The notes: generated by a model from the letters alone, not told the origin. DNA of 64,000 nt from Streptomyces griseus subsp. griseus (GCF_003610995.1 NZ_CP032543.1:2914001-2978000), one strand, 5' to 3'. Positions 16,816 through 25,030 are shown, counted from the stretch's first letter. A program made the numbers and translations.

Positions 16816-16839
16816 GCGCACGCAGGGAAGGAACGGACC

Positions 16840-18495
16840 CTGACTGTCCACGCGCTCAACGAACTCCTGCTCGTCTGCTCGCTCGTCCTGCTCGTCGCCG
16901 TGGCGGCGGTACGGATCTCCTCGCGCAGCGGGCTCCCCAGCCTGCTCCTGTATCTCGGCATCGGGATCGCCCTCGGGCAGGACGGCATCTTCGACGTCAA
17001 GTTCGACAATGCCGAGCTGACCCAGGTGATCGGCTACGCCGCCCTGGTCGTCATCCTCGCCGAGGGCGGACTCGGGGCGAAGTGGAAAGAGGTCCGTCCC
17101 GTTCTACCCGCGGCCGCGGTGGTCTCCACCGTGGGCGTCGGCATCAGCGTGGGCATCACGGCATCGGCCGCGCACTACCTCGTCGGCCTGGAATGGCGCC
17201 AGGCCCTGATCATCGGCGCGGTCGTCTCCTCCACCGACGCCGCGGCCGTCTTCTCCGTGCTGCGCAGAGTGCCGCTGCCGTCCCGGATCACCGGTGTGCT
17301 GGAGGCCGAATCCGGCTTCAACGACGCCCCGGTGGTCATTCTGGTCGTCGCGTTCTCCGCGGTCGGCCCGGTGGAGCACTGGTATCTGCTGATCGGCGAG
17401 ATCGCCCTGGAGCTGGCGATCGGCGCCGCCATCGGCATCACCGTGGGCTGGCTGGGCTCGCTCGGGCTGCGGCACGTCGCCCTGCCCGCCTCCGGCCTCT
17501 ACCCGATCGCCGTGATGGCCATCGCCGTGATGGCGTACGCGGCGGGCGCCATGGCCCACGGCAGCGGGTTCCTGGCGGTCTACCTGGCGGCCATGATCCT
17601 CGGCAACGCCAAGCTGCCGCACTGGCCCGCCACCCGCGGCTTCGCCGACGGGCTGGGCTGGCTGGCCCAGATCGGCATGTTCGTGCTGCTCGGCCTGCTG
17701 GTCACTCCGCACGACCTGGTCCAGGACTTCTGGCCCGCCGTCGTGGTGGGTCTGGTGCTGACCATGGTGGCCCGGCCGCTGTCGGTCTTCCTCAGCCTGG
17801 CGCCGTTCCGGCTGCCGGCGCGCGAGAAGGCCCTGATGTCATGGGCCGGACTGCGCGGGGCCGTGCCCATCATCCTGGCGACCATCCCGATGGTCTCCGG
17901 GGTCGAGGGCAGCACCAGGATCTTCAACATCGTCTTCGTCCTGGTCATCGTCTACACGCTGATCCAGGGCCCGACCCTGCCCTGGGTCGCGGCCAAGCTG
18001 AAGATCGCCGACGACGATGCCGAGGCCGACGACCTGGGCGTCGAGTCCGCCCCGCTGGAGCGGCTGCGCGGCCATCTGCTCTCGGTCGACATCCCCGAGA
18101 AGTCCAAGATGCACGGCGTCGAGGTCGGTGAGCTACGGCTCCCGGCCGGGGCGGCGGTCACCCTGGTGGTCCGCGAGAACGAGAGCTTCGTGCCCTCCCC
18201 CACCACGGTCCTGCGGCGCGGCGACGAGCTGCTGGTGGTGGCGACCGATCCGGTGCGCGACCAGGCCGAGGCCCGGCTCCGGGCGGTCGGCGAGGGCGGC
18301 AAGCTGGCCGGGTGGCTGGGGACGGGCACGGTGTCCGGTACGCCGGGCCATCCCGCGCCTCCCCGGCTCGCGAAGCCCTCGACGGCGGGCGGATCCGCCG
18401 TCCGGCAGGCCGTGAAACCGGTCCGGCCGGTCAAGAAGCTCGGACCGGCCGACGACGCCCCCACCACAGGTGGTGCGAACGCGCGTCGCTCATAG
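16840..18495 (+). CDS. Cation/proton antiporter (CPA family) with C-terminal TrkA-C/RCK domain
   Basis: A roughly 551-residue transporter exchanging K+ or Na+ for protons. About twelve membrane helices fill residues 1-375 (for example LVVILAEGGLGAKW, IGAVVSSTDAAAVFSVL with the ion-site Asp, and ESGFNDAPVVILVVAF). Residues about 400-470 form a TrkA-C/RCK domain (GVEVGELRLPAGAAVTLVV, RRGDELLVVATD) that usually binds a nucleotide to gate transport. A Pro/Lys-rich tail follows. No ATG, GTG or TTG fits the family N-terminus; the reading TVHALNELLLVCSLVLL starts directly behind a CTG at 16840, with GGGAAGGA placed 9 bp upstream. A CTG start is therefore likely. The next GTG (16900) would remove the first helix. 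Confidence 0.87.
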   Translation: MTVHALNELLLVCSLVLLVAVAAVRISSRSGLPSLLLYLGIGIALGQDGIFDVKFDNAELTQVIGYAALVVILAEGGLGAKWKEVRPVLPAAAVVSTVGVGISVGITASAAHYLVGLEWRQALIIGAVVSSTDAAAVFSVLRRVPLPSRITGVLEAESGFNDAPVVILVVAFSAVGPVEHWYLLIGEIALELAIGAAIGITVGWLGSLGLRHVALPASGLYPIAVMAIAVMAYAAGAMAHGSGFLAVYLAAMILGNAKLPHWPATRGFADGLGWLAQIGMFVLLGLLVTPHDLVQDFWPAVVVGLVLTMVARPLSVFLSLAPFRLPAREKALMSWAGLRGAVPIILATIPMVSGVEGSTRIFNIVFVLVIVYTLIQGPTLPWVAAKLKIADDDAEADDLGVESAPLERLRGHLLSVDIPEKSKMHGVEVGELRLPAGAAVTLVVRENESFVPSPTTVLRRGDELLVVATDPVRDQAEARLRAVGEGGKLAGWLGTGTVSGTPGHPAPPRLAKPSTAGGSAVRQAVKPVRPVKKLGPADDAPTTGGANARRS

Positions 18496-18517
18496 GACGC
18501 GGATCACAGGCTCCCCG

Positions 18518-18555
18518 GGAAGCCCTGTACGCATTCACAGGTGTACAGGGCTTCC
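18518..18555. terminator. Terminator of the antiporter gene
   Basis: Perfect 13-bp inverted repeat GGAAGCCCTGTAC / GTACAGGGCTTCC with a 12-nt loop, 22 bp after the antiporter stop codon. Confidence 0.88.
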
Positions 18556-18788
18556 TGCCTGTACGATGAAAGGCACACTGATCGACCAACTCTGTCTGAT
18601 GCAGAGCTGGCGCGACCGTATGGCGGTCGTGGTGCCTCATAGCTCGGCGTCTCTTCGCCGATGGCAGCGGGTCGCCCGGCATCTACCGCAGTTCCGCGCG
18701 AAGAGGACAGCTCTCGGCCGCTTCCGTCCGGCCCGCCCCACAAAGGCGCTGGGAAGCACTGCCACCAGGCGGCAGAAAGGCAAGGACC

Positions 18789-20069
18789 GTGGCAGACACG
18801 GTCACCGACCGCCCCGGATACGGGCAACTGCTCCGCACCCCCGGTGCGTGGACCTTCCTCCTTCCGGGCTTCGCCGCACGGCAGCCCTTCGCGATGCTGA
18901 CCATCGGCATCGTGCTGCTCGTGCAGCACACCACCGGCTCCTACGGCTCCGCGGGCGCCGTCGCGGCCGTCGCCGGCGTCTCCATGGCTCTGGTCGCCCC
19001 CCAGGGCGGCAAACTCGCCGACCGGTTCGGCCAGCGGGCCGTCCTGCTGCCCGGCGTCCTGCTGCACACCGCCTCCGTCGGCGCCCTGACCGCGCTGGCG
19101 CTGGCTGACGCGCCGCTGTGGGCCCTGTTCGCCGCCGCGGTGCCCACAGGCGCCTCGGTGCCGCAGATCGGCCCGATGGTGCGCGCCCGCTGGGCCGCGA
19201 TGCTGGGGGCCACCCCGGACCGGCCCGCCTCCCCGCTGATGTCCACGGCAGCCGCCTTCGAGTCGGTGACGGACGAGTTCACCTTCGTCCTCGGACCGGT
19301 CATCGCGACCGCGCTGTGCACCGGCGTGCACCCGGCGGCCGGTCTGGTCACCGAGGCCGCCCTCACCCTGATCGGCGGCCTGCTCTTCGCCGCGCAGCGC
19401 GCGACCCAGCCCGCCCCCCGCCCCGCCGCCACGGCGGACCGGCCGCACACCTCGGCCCTCTCCGTCCCCGGCGTCCGGGTCCTCGTCGTCGCCTTCCTGG
19501 GCATCGGCGCGGTCTTCGGCGGCATGCAGGTCTCGCTGACGGCGTTCTCCGAGGAGATCGGCCACCCCGGCGTCAACGGCCTGCTGTACGGGATCTTCGC
19601 GGCGGGCAACATGCTGGCCGGCATCGTCTGCGGCGCGATCGCCTGGAAGAGCAGCCCGCAGCGCCGCCTCGTCGTCGGCTATGTCGCCCTGACCCTCATG
19701 GCGTCCGGCCTCTGGGCCGTGCACTCCGTACCGCTGCTGGCCGGACTCGGCCTGCTGGTCGGCCTCTGCATCGCTCCGGCCCTGATCAGCGGCTACACGC
19801 TGGTCGATTCACTGGTCCCCGCCAGCGCCCGCACCGAGGCCTTCACCTGGCTGACGGGCGCCGTGGCACTGGGCCAGGCCGCCGCCGTGACCGTGGCGGG
19901 ACAGCTCGCCGACGCCCACGGTGCGAGCACCGGATTCCTGGTCCCGCTGGCCGGTACCGTACTGGCGCTGGCGACCCTGCTGGCCCTGCGCTCACGGCTG
20001 GCCCCGAGGTCCGCGGGCCGGACCGTCGCACGTGGGATCGGTCACCGCGAGCCGGTCATGGTGGACTGA
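18789..20069 (+). CDS. MFS transporter
   Basis: A 426-residue major-facilitator protein with about twelve hydrophobic helices. The N-terminal half carries the loop GGKLADRFGQRAVLLPG, a form of MFS motif A. Helices such as SAGAVAAVAGVSMALVAPQ and GLGLLVGLCIAPALISGYTL are clear. Start GTG at 18789 with GGCAAGGACC upstream. Preceded by 230 bp after the antiporter terminator, in which I see only a 6-bp hairpin at 18613-18629. The substrate cannot be inferred; similar proteins of this size are often drug or sugar exporters. It is followed after 66 bp by the fmdB-type gene, whose leader has its own operator. Confidence 0.85.
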   Translation: MADTVTDRPGYGQLLRTPGAWTFLLPGFAARQPFAMLTIGIVLLVQHTTGSYGSAGAVAAVAGVSMALVAPQGGKLADRFGQRAVLLPGVLLHTASVGALTALALADAPLWALFAAAVPTGASVPQIGPMVRARWAAMLGATPDRPASPLMSTAAAFESVTDEFTFVLGPVIATALCTGVHPAAGLVTEAALTLIGGLLFAAQRATQPAPRPAATADRPHTSALSVPGVRVLVVAFLGIGAVFGGMQVSLTAFSEEIGHPGVNGLLYGIFAAGNMLAGIVCGAIAWKSSPQRRLVVGYVALTLMASGLWAVHSVPLLAGLGLLVGLCIAPALISGYTLVDSLVPASARTEAFTWLTGAVALGQAAAVTVAGQLADAHGASTGFLVPLAGTVLALATLLALRSRLAPRSAGRTVARGIGHREPVMVD

Positions 20070-20099
20070 TCCCGCGGAATACGTCAGTATGGAGCGTCG

Positions 20100-20126
20100 T
20101 TAGCACTCACTGAGTGAGAGTGCCAG
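20100..20126 (+). promoter_or_regulatory. CIRCE-like operator (HrcA site) in front of the fmdB-type gene
   Basis: TTAGCACTC-N9-GAGTGCCAG is very close to the CIRCE consensus TTAGCACTC-N9-GAGTGCTAA: the left half is perfect and the right half matches 7 of 9. It ends at the first bases of the AGGAGGAG ribosome site of the downstream gene (start 20136). HrcA bound here would block transcription or translation of that gene. Confidence 0.75.
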
Positions 20127-20135
20127 GAGGAGCAA

Positions 20136-20495
20136 GTGCCGACCTATCAGTACCAGTGCACCGAGTGCGGCGAGGGCCTCGAGGCGGTGCAGAAGTTCAC
20201 CGATGATGCCCTGACCGTGTGCCCGAGCTGCGACGGACGCCTGAAGAAGGTGTTCTCTGCGGTCGGCATCGTCTTCAAGGGTTCCGGTTTCTACCGGAAC
20301 GACAGTCGCGGCTCCTCGTCGAGCAGCACGCCGGCGACGTCGGGCTCGAAGTCGGCCGACTCCGGTTCGTCGTCCTCGTCGACGTCAACAAGTTCGGACG
20401 CGAAGTCGAGTGCTTCGTCCTCGTCGTCGTCCTCCGCTTCCTCCTCGTCGTCGGCGCCCGCGTCGGCCTCGTCGAGCGGTACGTCGGCCGCCTGA
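20136..20495 (+). CDS. FmdB family zinc-ribbon protein with Ser-rich tail
   Basis: A 119-residue protein. Residues 1-50 are the FmdB/CxxC_CxxC zinc ribbon: MPTYQYQCTECGEGLEAVQK, then CPSCDGRLKKVFSAVGIVFKG, and the usual SGFYRND ending. The other half is almost only Ser, Ala, Thr and Asp and should be disordered. FmdB proteins were first linked to formamidase regulation, but the general function is unknown. The GTG start at 20136 has a strong AGGAGGAG site. The CIRCE-like element overlapping its leader suggests heat or protein-folding stress control, which would fit a zinc-binding stress protein. The Ser-rich tail is the part most likely to vary between strains. Confidence 0.88.
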   Translation: MPTYQYQCTECGEGLEAVQKFTDDALTVCPSCDGRLKKVFSAVGIVFKGSGFYRNDSRGSSSSSTPATSGSKSADSGSSSSSTSTSSDAKSSASSSSSSSASSSSSAPASASSSGTSAA

Positions 20496-20521
20496 GCCGA
20501 CGTACGCCCCACACGCTTCAC

Positions 20522-20552
20522 CGGACCCCGCCGATCCACTCGGCGGGGTCCG
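20522..20552. terminator. Terminator of the fmdB-type gene
   Basis: Perfect 13-bp inverted repeat CGGACCCCGCCGA / TCGGCGGGGTCCG with a 5-nt loop, 26 bp past the stop codon. Confidence 0.9.
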
Positions 20553-20601
20553 CGCGTTTCCCGGGCGCGGCTCCGCAGGCCCGCCCGGATACGGTGACCG
20601 C

Positions 20602-21486
20602 ATGGTGAACGCACATACGGAGACGAGCTCCGGCACAGACATCGCGGGTACGGCGCCGGAGGCGGAGATCGGGGTCATCGGAGGCTCGGGCTTCTACTCC
20701 TTCCTGGAGGACGTCACCGAGGTCTCCGTGGACACGCCCTACGGGAAGCCCAGCGACTCGGTCTTCCTCGGCGAGATCGGCGGCCGCCGGGTGGCCTTCC
20801 TGCCCCGCCACGGCCGCGCCCACCATCTGCCGCCCCACCGCATCAACTACCGCGCCAACCTCTGGGCGCTGCGCTCCGTCGGGGTCCGCCAGGTGCTCGG
20901 CCCCTGTGCCGTCGGCGGGCTGCGCCCGGAGTTCGGCCCGGGCACCCTGCTCGTCCCGGACCAGCTGGTGGACCGCACCAAGAGCCGCGTGCAGACCTAT
21001 TACGACGGTGAGACCCGCGCCGACGGGACCGTACCCAACGTCGTGCACCTGGGCTTCGCCGACCCCTACTGCCCCGAGGGGCGGAAGACCTCGCTCACCG
21101 CGGCGCGCGGACGGGGCTGGGAGGCGGTGGACGGCGGCACCCTCGTGGTGGTCGAGGGGCCGCGCTTCTCCACCCGCGCGGAATCCCGCTGGCACGCGGC
21201 GATGGGCTGGTCGGTGGTCGGGATGACCGGGCATCCGGAAGCCGTGCTCGCCCGGGAACTGGGGCTCTGCTACACGACCCTGACCCTCGTGACCGACCTG
21301 GACGCGGGCGCGGAGGCCGGTGAGGGTGTCTCCCACGAGGAGGTGCTCCAGGTCTTCGCGGCCAACGTGGACCGGCTCCGGTCGGTGCTGTTCGACGCCG
21401 TGGGCGGGATGCCGGAGGCCGGGGCCCGCACCTGCGCCTGCGCCCACGCGCTGGACGGGCTCGACACGGGGGTCGCGCTGCCGTAG
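20602..21486 (+). CDS. mtnP: S-methyl-5'-thioadenosine phosphorylase
   Basis: A 294-residue purine-phosphorylase family enzyme that splits 5'-methylthioadenosine, the by-product of polyamine and other SAM-using reactions, into adenine and methylthioribose-1-phosphate. Recognisable segments: EIGVIGGSGFYSFL, RHGRAHHLPPHRINYRANLW, GTLLVPDQLVDRTKSRVQT, VVEGPRFSTRAESRWHAAMG, and VGMTGHPEAVLARELGLCY (the MTA-versus-nucleoside discriminating region). The ATG at 20602 was chosen; GTG 20605 is adjacent. Two Cys close together (CACAH) lie near the C-terminus. It sits between two strong terminators, so it is probably transcribed alone. Confidence 0.92.
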   Translation: MVNAHTETSSGTDIAGTAPEAEIGVIGGSGFYSFLEDVTEVSVDTPYGKPSDSVFLGEIGGRRVAFLPRHGRAHHLPPHRINYRANLWALRSVGVRQVLGPCAVGGLRPEFGPGTLLVPDQLVDRTKSRVQTYYDGETRADGTVPNVVHLGFADPYCPEGRKTSLTAARGRGWEAVDGGTLVVVEGPRFSTRAESRWHAAMGWSVVGMTGHPEAVLARELGLCYTTLTLVTDLDAGAEAGEGVSHEEVLQVFAANVDRLRSVLFDAVGGMPEAGARTCACAHALDGLDTGVALP

Positions 21487-21547
21487 GGGCGTACTCGCGC
21501 TGAGGAGCACCTCGCGGGCGGCCGGGGTACCGGATCGGGTGACGGAG

Positions 21548-21574
21548 TTTTCCACAAGCCCGGGGTTGTCCACA
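21548..21574 (+). promoter_or_regulatory. Pair of DnaA boxes
   Basis: TTTTCCACA (21548-21556) and TTGTCCACA (21566-21574) lie in direct orientation, exactly 18 bp apart. TTGTCCACA is the consensus DnaA box of Streptomyces and the first copy differs at one base. They lie in a 190-bp gap between mtnP and the next gene. They may titrate DnaA or make DnaA a regulator of a neighbour; two boxes are far too few for an origin. Confidence 0.7.
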
Positions 21575-21608
21575 GGTCTCAGCGGGATGCGTGCGGAGCG
21601 TGGATCGT

Positions 21609-21647
21609 GAGGGGAGTTCGGCCGGGACCTCCGGCCGGGCTCCCCTC
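21609..21647. terminator. Stem-loop after mtnP
   Basis: GAGGGGAG / CTCCCCTC enclosing a second inverted repeat CGGCCGG / CCGGCCG; together a long, very stable hairpin. It could end mtnP transcripts or lie in the leader of the following gene. Confidence 0.8.
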
Positions 21648-21677
21648 GTTTGATCGCCTCCGATTGCAGGTGAAGCC

Positions 21678-22310
21678 ATGTCTCCGCCCCTGTCTTCCTC
21701 CCCCGCTCCGTCCCCTTTCCCCGCCCGGCCCCCGGCGCCGCCGCCCGCCCCCTCCGGAGTGGGGCCGTTCGCGCCGCTGCGGGTGCGGGGCGGTGGGGGG
21801 TACCGGTTGCGGCGGATGCTGCGCAGACAGCGACGCGCGATCGCCGCGGGGATCGCTCTGGTGGGCGCGGCGCTGGCCACCACGGGCCTCGGCAGCGCCG
21901 CGCCCGGCCCTACGGCTTCGGACAGCGCCGCCGTGTCCGATCCGGCCTTGTCCGATCCGACGGTGGGGTCAGGGAGCCCGTCGGCGCGCCTCGTCTCCGC
22001 GCCGGTGCGGATCGCGGACGCCGAGACGGTACGGCTGTTGCGCCCCGGGGACCGCGTCGATGTGATCGCGGTCGGAGGGGCGGGCGCCGACGCCCGTCTG
22101 GTGGCACGCGGGGTGCGGGTGGCCCAGGTGCCGGTGGGCCGGGCCGCCGGTGACGGTGGCCTCCGGGGCGGTGGTGAGGGGGTGAGTGGCATGAGGGCGG
22201 CACCGGAGGGGGCTCTGGTGATGCTGTCCGTGGAGCGGTCCACCGCCACGGCGCTGCTGGGCGCGGGCGCTTCGGGGCGGCTGGCGGTGGCGGTGTCCGA
22301 TGCGAACTGA
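21678..22310 (+). CDS. SAF/RcpC-CpaB-like membrane protein
   Basis: A 210-residue protein with a 40-residue Pro/Ser-rich start, a basic patch (RLRRMLRRQRR) and one helix (AIAAGIALVGAALATTGLGS), then an outward-facing domain. The part ARLVSAPVRIADAETVRLLRPGDRVDVIAV, followed by ARLVARGVRVAQVPVG and a terminal ALLGAGASGRLAVAVSD, resembles the SAF/RcpC (CpaB) domain used in Flp-type pilus assembly. No pilus genes are nearby, so a role in pili is unproven. The ATG at 21678 has AGGTGA upstream. It is followed by mscL after 113 bp. Confidence 0.7.
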   Translation: MSPPLSSSPAPSPFPARPPAPPPAPSGVGPFAPLRVRGGGGYRLRRMLRRQRRAIAAGIALVGAALATTGLGSAAPGPTASDSAAVSDPALSDPTVGSGSPSARLVSAPVRIADAETVRLLRPGDRVDVIAVGGAGADARLVARGVRVAQVPVGRAAGDGGLRGGGEGVSGMRAAPEGALVMLSVERSTATALLGAGASGRLAVAVSDAN

Positions 22311-22423
22311 CGCGCTCTCAAGTCACCCGTGGGCATTACCGGATTGGACACTGTTGCCTTCTCCCGCCTTAGGTGGCGGAGCAGTTTGCTCCCGTCACCG
22401 CACATGCGAAAGAAGGCTCACCT

Positions 22424-22963
22424 GTGAGCGAGAAGAAGGTCAGTCTGCTGGAGGGCTTCAAGGCCTTCCTGACGCGCGGCAACGTGATCGACCTCGCGGT
22501 GGCTGTCGTCATCGGCGCCGCGTTCACGAACATCGTGAACGCCGTGGTCAAGGGCGTCATCAACCCCCTGGTCGGTGCGTTCGGAACGCAGGACCTGGAC
22601 AACTACAGCTCCTGCCTCAGGGGCCCCTGCACCACGGACCCGGCCACCGGCGAGATGGACGGGATCGAGATCCTGTGGGGATCGGTGCTCAGCGCCACCC
22701 TCAGCTTCCTGATCACCGCCGCCGTCGTGTACTTCCTGATGGTGCTGCCGATGGCCAAGTACCTGGCCCGGCGGGCCGCAATGCAGGCCGCCAAGGAGGG
22801 CGTGCAGGAGACGCTGGAGGTGAGCGAGCTGGAGGTGCTCAAGGAGATCCGCGACGCCCTGGTCGCGCAGCGCGATGGTGGCGCGGCGGGTCCCGGTGGG
22901 TTCGGTGCCGGTGGGCCGGGCGGGGACGGAGGGGCGCTGCCGGGCCGGGACGGGGAGCGGTAG
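22424..22963 (+). CDS. mscL: Large-conductance mechanosensitive channel MscL
   Basis: A 179-residue MscL, the emergency pore that releases solutes on hypo-osmotic shock. The first helix LLEGFKAFLTRGNVIDLAVA and the rest of TM1 (VVIGAAFTNIVNAVV) are the family signature. TM2 is VLSATLSFLITAAVVYFLMV. An insertion with two Cys (YSSCLRGPCTTD) lies in the periplasmic loop, and the C-terminal helix ends in a Gly-rich tail longer than in E. coli MscL (136 residues). Start GTG 22424, giving SEKKVSLLEG, with GAAAGAAGG upstream; an in-frame ATG at 22373 would add residues not seen in the family. Confidence 0.93.
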   Translation: MSEKKVSLLEGFKAFLTRGNVIDLAVAVVIGAAFTNIVNAVVKGVINPLVGAFGTQDLDNYSSCLRGPCTTDPATGEMDGIEILWGSVLSATLSFLITAAVVYFLMVLPMAKYLARRAAMQAAKEGVQETLEVSELEVLKEIRDALVAQRDGGAAGPGGFGAGGPGGDGGALPGRDGER

Positions 22964-22979
22964 CCCGTCGGCCGAGGGC

Positions 22980-23207
22980 TCAGATGTGGTGGGGCGGCTT
23001 CTCGTCGAGGAAGCGCGCGAGGTCGGCGGCGCCGGAGCCTCCGGAGGGCCGCTCGCCCCACCCTCGGTCCGTGTCGTCCGCGGACTGCTGGTCCAGCGGA
23101 TCGTCGAAGACCAGAGCCGGCTTGGGCTTCGGCTTCGGTCCCTGCGGCGGCTGTGCCTGCGGCTGCTGCTTCTCGTCTCGCGGACCGGGGGCGGGGGCGG
23201 CACTCAT
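22980..23207 (-). CDS. Small conserved Pro-rich protein
   Basis: A 75-residue protein with a Pro/Gln/Lys-rich N-terminal half and a charged C-terminal half (ALVFDDPLDQQSADDTDRGW, then ADLARFLDEKPPHHI). No membrane helix or known domain is visible. The FLDEKPPHHI ending is one I recall from small Streptomyces proteins, which is why it is called despite its size; no function is known. It is convergent with mscL, ending 17 bp from it, and lies downstream of the molybdo-enzyme operon on the same strand with a 112-bp gap. Confidence 0.65.
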   Translation of the reverse strand: MSAAPAPGPRDEKQQPQAQPPQGPKPKPKPALVFDDPLDQQSADDTDRGWGERPSGGSGAADLARFLDEKPPHHI

Positions 23208-23319
23208 GCTTCCAGGGTACGGCGGCAGGCGACGGGGTGCGGGCCGCCGCCGGGCGGGGCGGCCCGCACCGGTCCTCAGGGCCCGCCATCCCTCGTCGGC
23301 CCCCCGGGCCCCTCAGCCG

Positions 23320-23715
23320 TCAGCGGTCCTTCGGGTCAAGCAGCCACAGGCCGAGCACCACGAGGAACGACAGGCAGAGGAAGCCGGCTCCCCACCAGGC
23401 CGTTCCGGTGTTGCCCTCCATCCACTCGTCGACCAGCACCGTCAGGCCCCAGAGCTGGCCGACGACCACGGTCATCGCCAGGGCGAGGCGGGCGGTCAGC
23501 TTCGAGGAGCGCTCGGGTTCCTGGTCGGTGCCCGCGCCGGGGCCGGGCCCGGTGTGGCGGACGCGCGGGTCTCCGTAGCCGCTGGTGGGGCGGATCTGCG
23601 GATACCGCTCGTGGACGGGCCGGTTCAGCGCGGGGTCGGCGCTGCCCGGCTGGTACGTCGGGTAGTGGCTGCCCGGGGGCGGCAGCGGCTGCTCGGGGTG
23701 CGGGACGTCGGTCAT
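23320..23715 (-). CDS. Small membrane protein, last gene of the molybdo-oxidoreductase operon
   Basis: A 131-residue protein with a Pro-rich soluble N-terminus (residues 1-65) and two membrane helices (LTARLALAMTVVVGQLWGLT and AWWGAGFLCLSFLVVLGLWL) near the C-terminus. No cofactor ligands are obvious. Its ATG at 23715 overlaps the TGA of the Rieske gene, so the proteins are made together and it is probably a small subunit or assembly factor of the complex. Function otherwise unknown. Confidence 0.75.
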   Translation of the reverse strand: MTDVPHPEQPLPPPGSHYPTYQPGSADPALNRPVHERYPQIRPTSGYGDPRVRHTGPGPGAGTDQEPERSSKLTARLALAMTVVVGQLWGLTVLVDEWMEGNTGTAWWGAGFLCLSFLVVLGLWLLDPKDR

Positions 23716-24425
23716 GCCCGCCCGCCCGGGGTCTCGGTGGCAGCGGAGGTGCGGGAAGCGCCGGGTCCCGGTGCCCGGGGCGGGGATTCGGCGCCACCAC
23801 CGATGTCGGGGCAGCCGATACGGGCGGCGATGTCAGGGCGTTCGCCGCCGAGCTGACGGCAGAGGCCAGCCTCGACGCTCTCGCCGGAGCGGGTGGTCCC
23901 GACGGCCCAGATACTGCCGTCCTCCTCCTCGATGACGACCACCTTCGGGAGCCCGCGCGGGGGCGGACCGGCGGTCACCTCACCGGAGCGGGCGTCGAAG
24001 ACGCCCTCGTGGCAGGGGCAGTACAGCTCGCCCTCCCGGCCCCGGTCCTTGCGCCAGAGCACGGCGCAGGCGAGGTGGGTGCAGACGGCGGAGTAGCCGA
24101 CGAGGGTGCCGTCATCGAGGCGGACGGCGACGGCCCGGTCCTCCTCGCCCGGGTAGCGGAAGGCGATGGACTCGCCGGGCGGGAGCCGCTGGGCGATGCG
24201 TTTCGCCTCGGGGGCCTTGCCGTCTGGGTTGTCGCCGTGGCGGTGCAGGATGCCCGCGGCCACGCCGATGCCGCCGACGGCGAGACCGCCGGAGACGGTG
24301 GTGACGATCCGGAGGTAGTCGCGCCGGGTGGTGAGGGAGTCGGCGGCGATCCGGTCCTGGAGCGCCTCGCGCGGGTCTCCTCCGGCCGGGTGGTCCCCGC
24401 CCTGCTGCTGTTCGGTGACGCTCAT
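23712..24425 (-). CDS. Rieske 2Fe-2S protein with Tat-type signal anchor
   Basis: A 237-residue iron-sulfur protein. The N-terminal region has TTRRDYLRIVTTVSGGLAVG, a twin-arginine sequence running into a hydrophobic stretch, so the folded domain should be exported with the helix as an anchor. The Rieske ligands are complete: CTHLAC and CPCHEG, where Cys and His of each box bind the cluster and the extra Cys pair forms the stabilising disulfide. The C-terminus (about 40 residues) is Pro/Gly-rich. Its ATG overlaps the TGA of the ferredoxin gene, and its TGA overlaps the next start. It probably passes electrons on the outer face of the membrane, between the quinone pool and the rest of the complex or an external partner. 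Confidence 0.9.
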   Translation of the reverse strand: MSVTEQQQGGDHPAGGDPREALQDRIAADSLTTRRDYLRIVTTVSGGLAVGGIGVAAGILHRHGDNPDGKAPEAKRIAQRLPPGESIAFRYPGEEDRAVAVRLDDGTLVGYSAVCTHLACAVLWRKDRGREGELYCPCHEGVFDARSGEVTAGPPPRGLPKVVVIEEEDGSIWAVGTTRSGESVEAGLCRQLGGERPDIAARIGCPDIGGGAESPPRAPGPGASRTSAATETPGGRA

Positions 24426-25024
24426 CGGCGGACGTCCTTCCCGTTGATCTCGACGACGGGCAGTCCGCCGGGGACCGGCCACCGCACCTTCTCGGCGGGG
24501 ACGACCATGGCAACCCCGGTGCGGACCTCGGTCTCGCCGAAGACGAAGGTGTCGGCGACCTGGACACCGGGACGCTCGGCCTGGAGTTCCTCGACGGTCC
24601 CGTAGAAGAGCGCCCCGGTCGGGCAGACGGTGGCGCACATGGGGGCGAGGCCGTAGGCGGTGCGGTCGTAGCAGAGGTTGCACTTCAGCTGGAGCTTCGC
24701 GCCCAGGTCGATCTTCGGTACGCCGAAGGGGCAGGCGTTGACGCAGTTGGCGCAGCCGATGCAGCGGGTGGTGTCGGCCTGCTGCACCACACCGTCGGCG
24801 GTCACCAGAATCGCGTCGGCGGGGCAGACCTCGGCGCAGGGGGCGACCGGGTCCTCGCAGTGCATGCAGACGGTGGGAAGGGAGGCGACGGAGTGGCCCT
24901 CGTCGGTGTAGTCGAGGTGGATCATCGATGTGCCACGGTGCGAGTCGCATTCGCGGCAGGCGGAGACACAGGCCTGGCAGCCGATGCAGCGCCCCGGGTC
25001 GATGAAGATCGTGCGGCCCATCAT
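24422..25024 (-). CDS. 4Fe-4S dicluster ferredoxin-type electron-transfer subunit
   Basis: A 200-residue protein with four cysteine groups typical of NrfC/DmsB/HycB-type subunits: CIGCQACVSACREC, CMHCEDPVAPCAEVCP, CIGCANCVNACPFG and CNLCYDR...CATVCP. These bind up to four 4Fe-4S clusters and wire the molybdopterin subunit to the membrane subunit. There is no signal peptide, so it stays in the cytoplasm with the Mo subunit. Start ATG 25024 or 25021. It begins 6 bp after the Mo-subunit stop and overlaps the Rieske start by 4 bp. Confidence 0.93.
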   Translation of the reverse strand: MMGRTIFIDPGRCIGCQACVSACRECDSHRGTSMIHLDYTDEGHSVASLPTVCMHCEDPVAPCAEVCPADAILVTADGVVQQADTTRCIGCANCVNACPFGVPKIDLGAKLQLKCNLCYDRTAYGLAPMCATVCPTGALFYGTVEELQAERPGVQVADTFVFGETEVRTGVAMVVPAEKVRWPVPGGLPVVEINGKDVRR

Positions 25025-25030
25025 GGGGGA

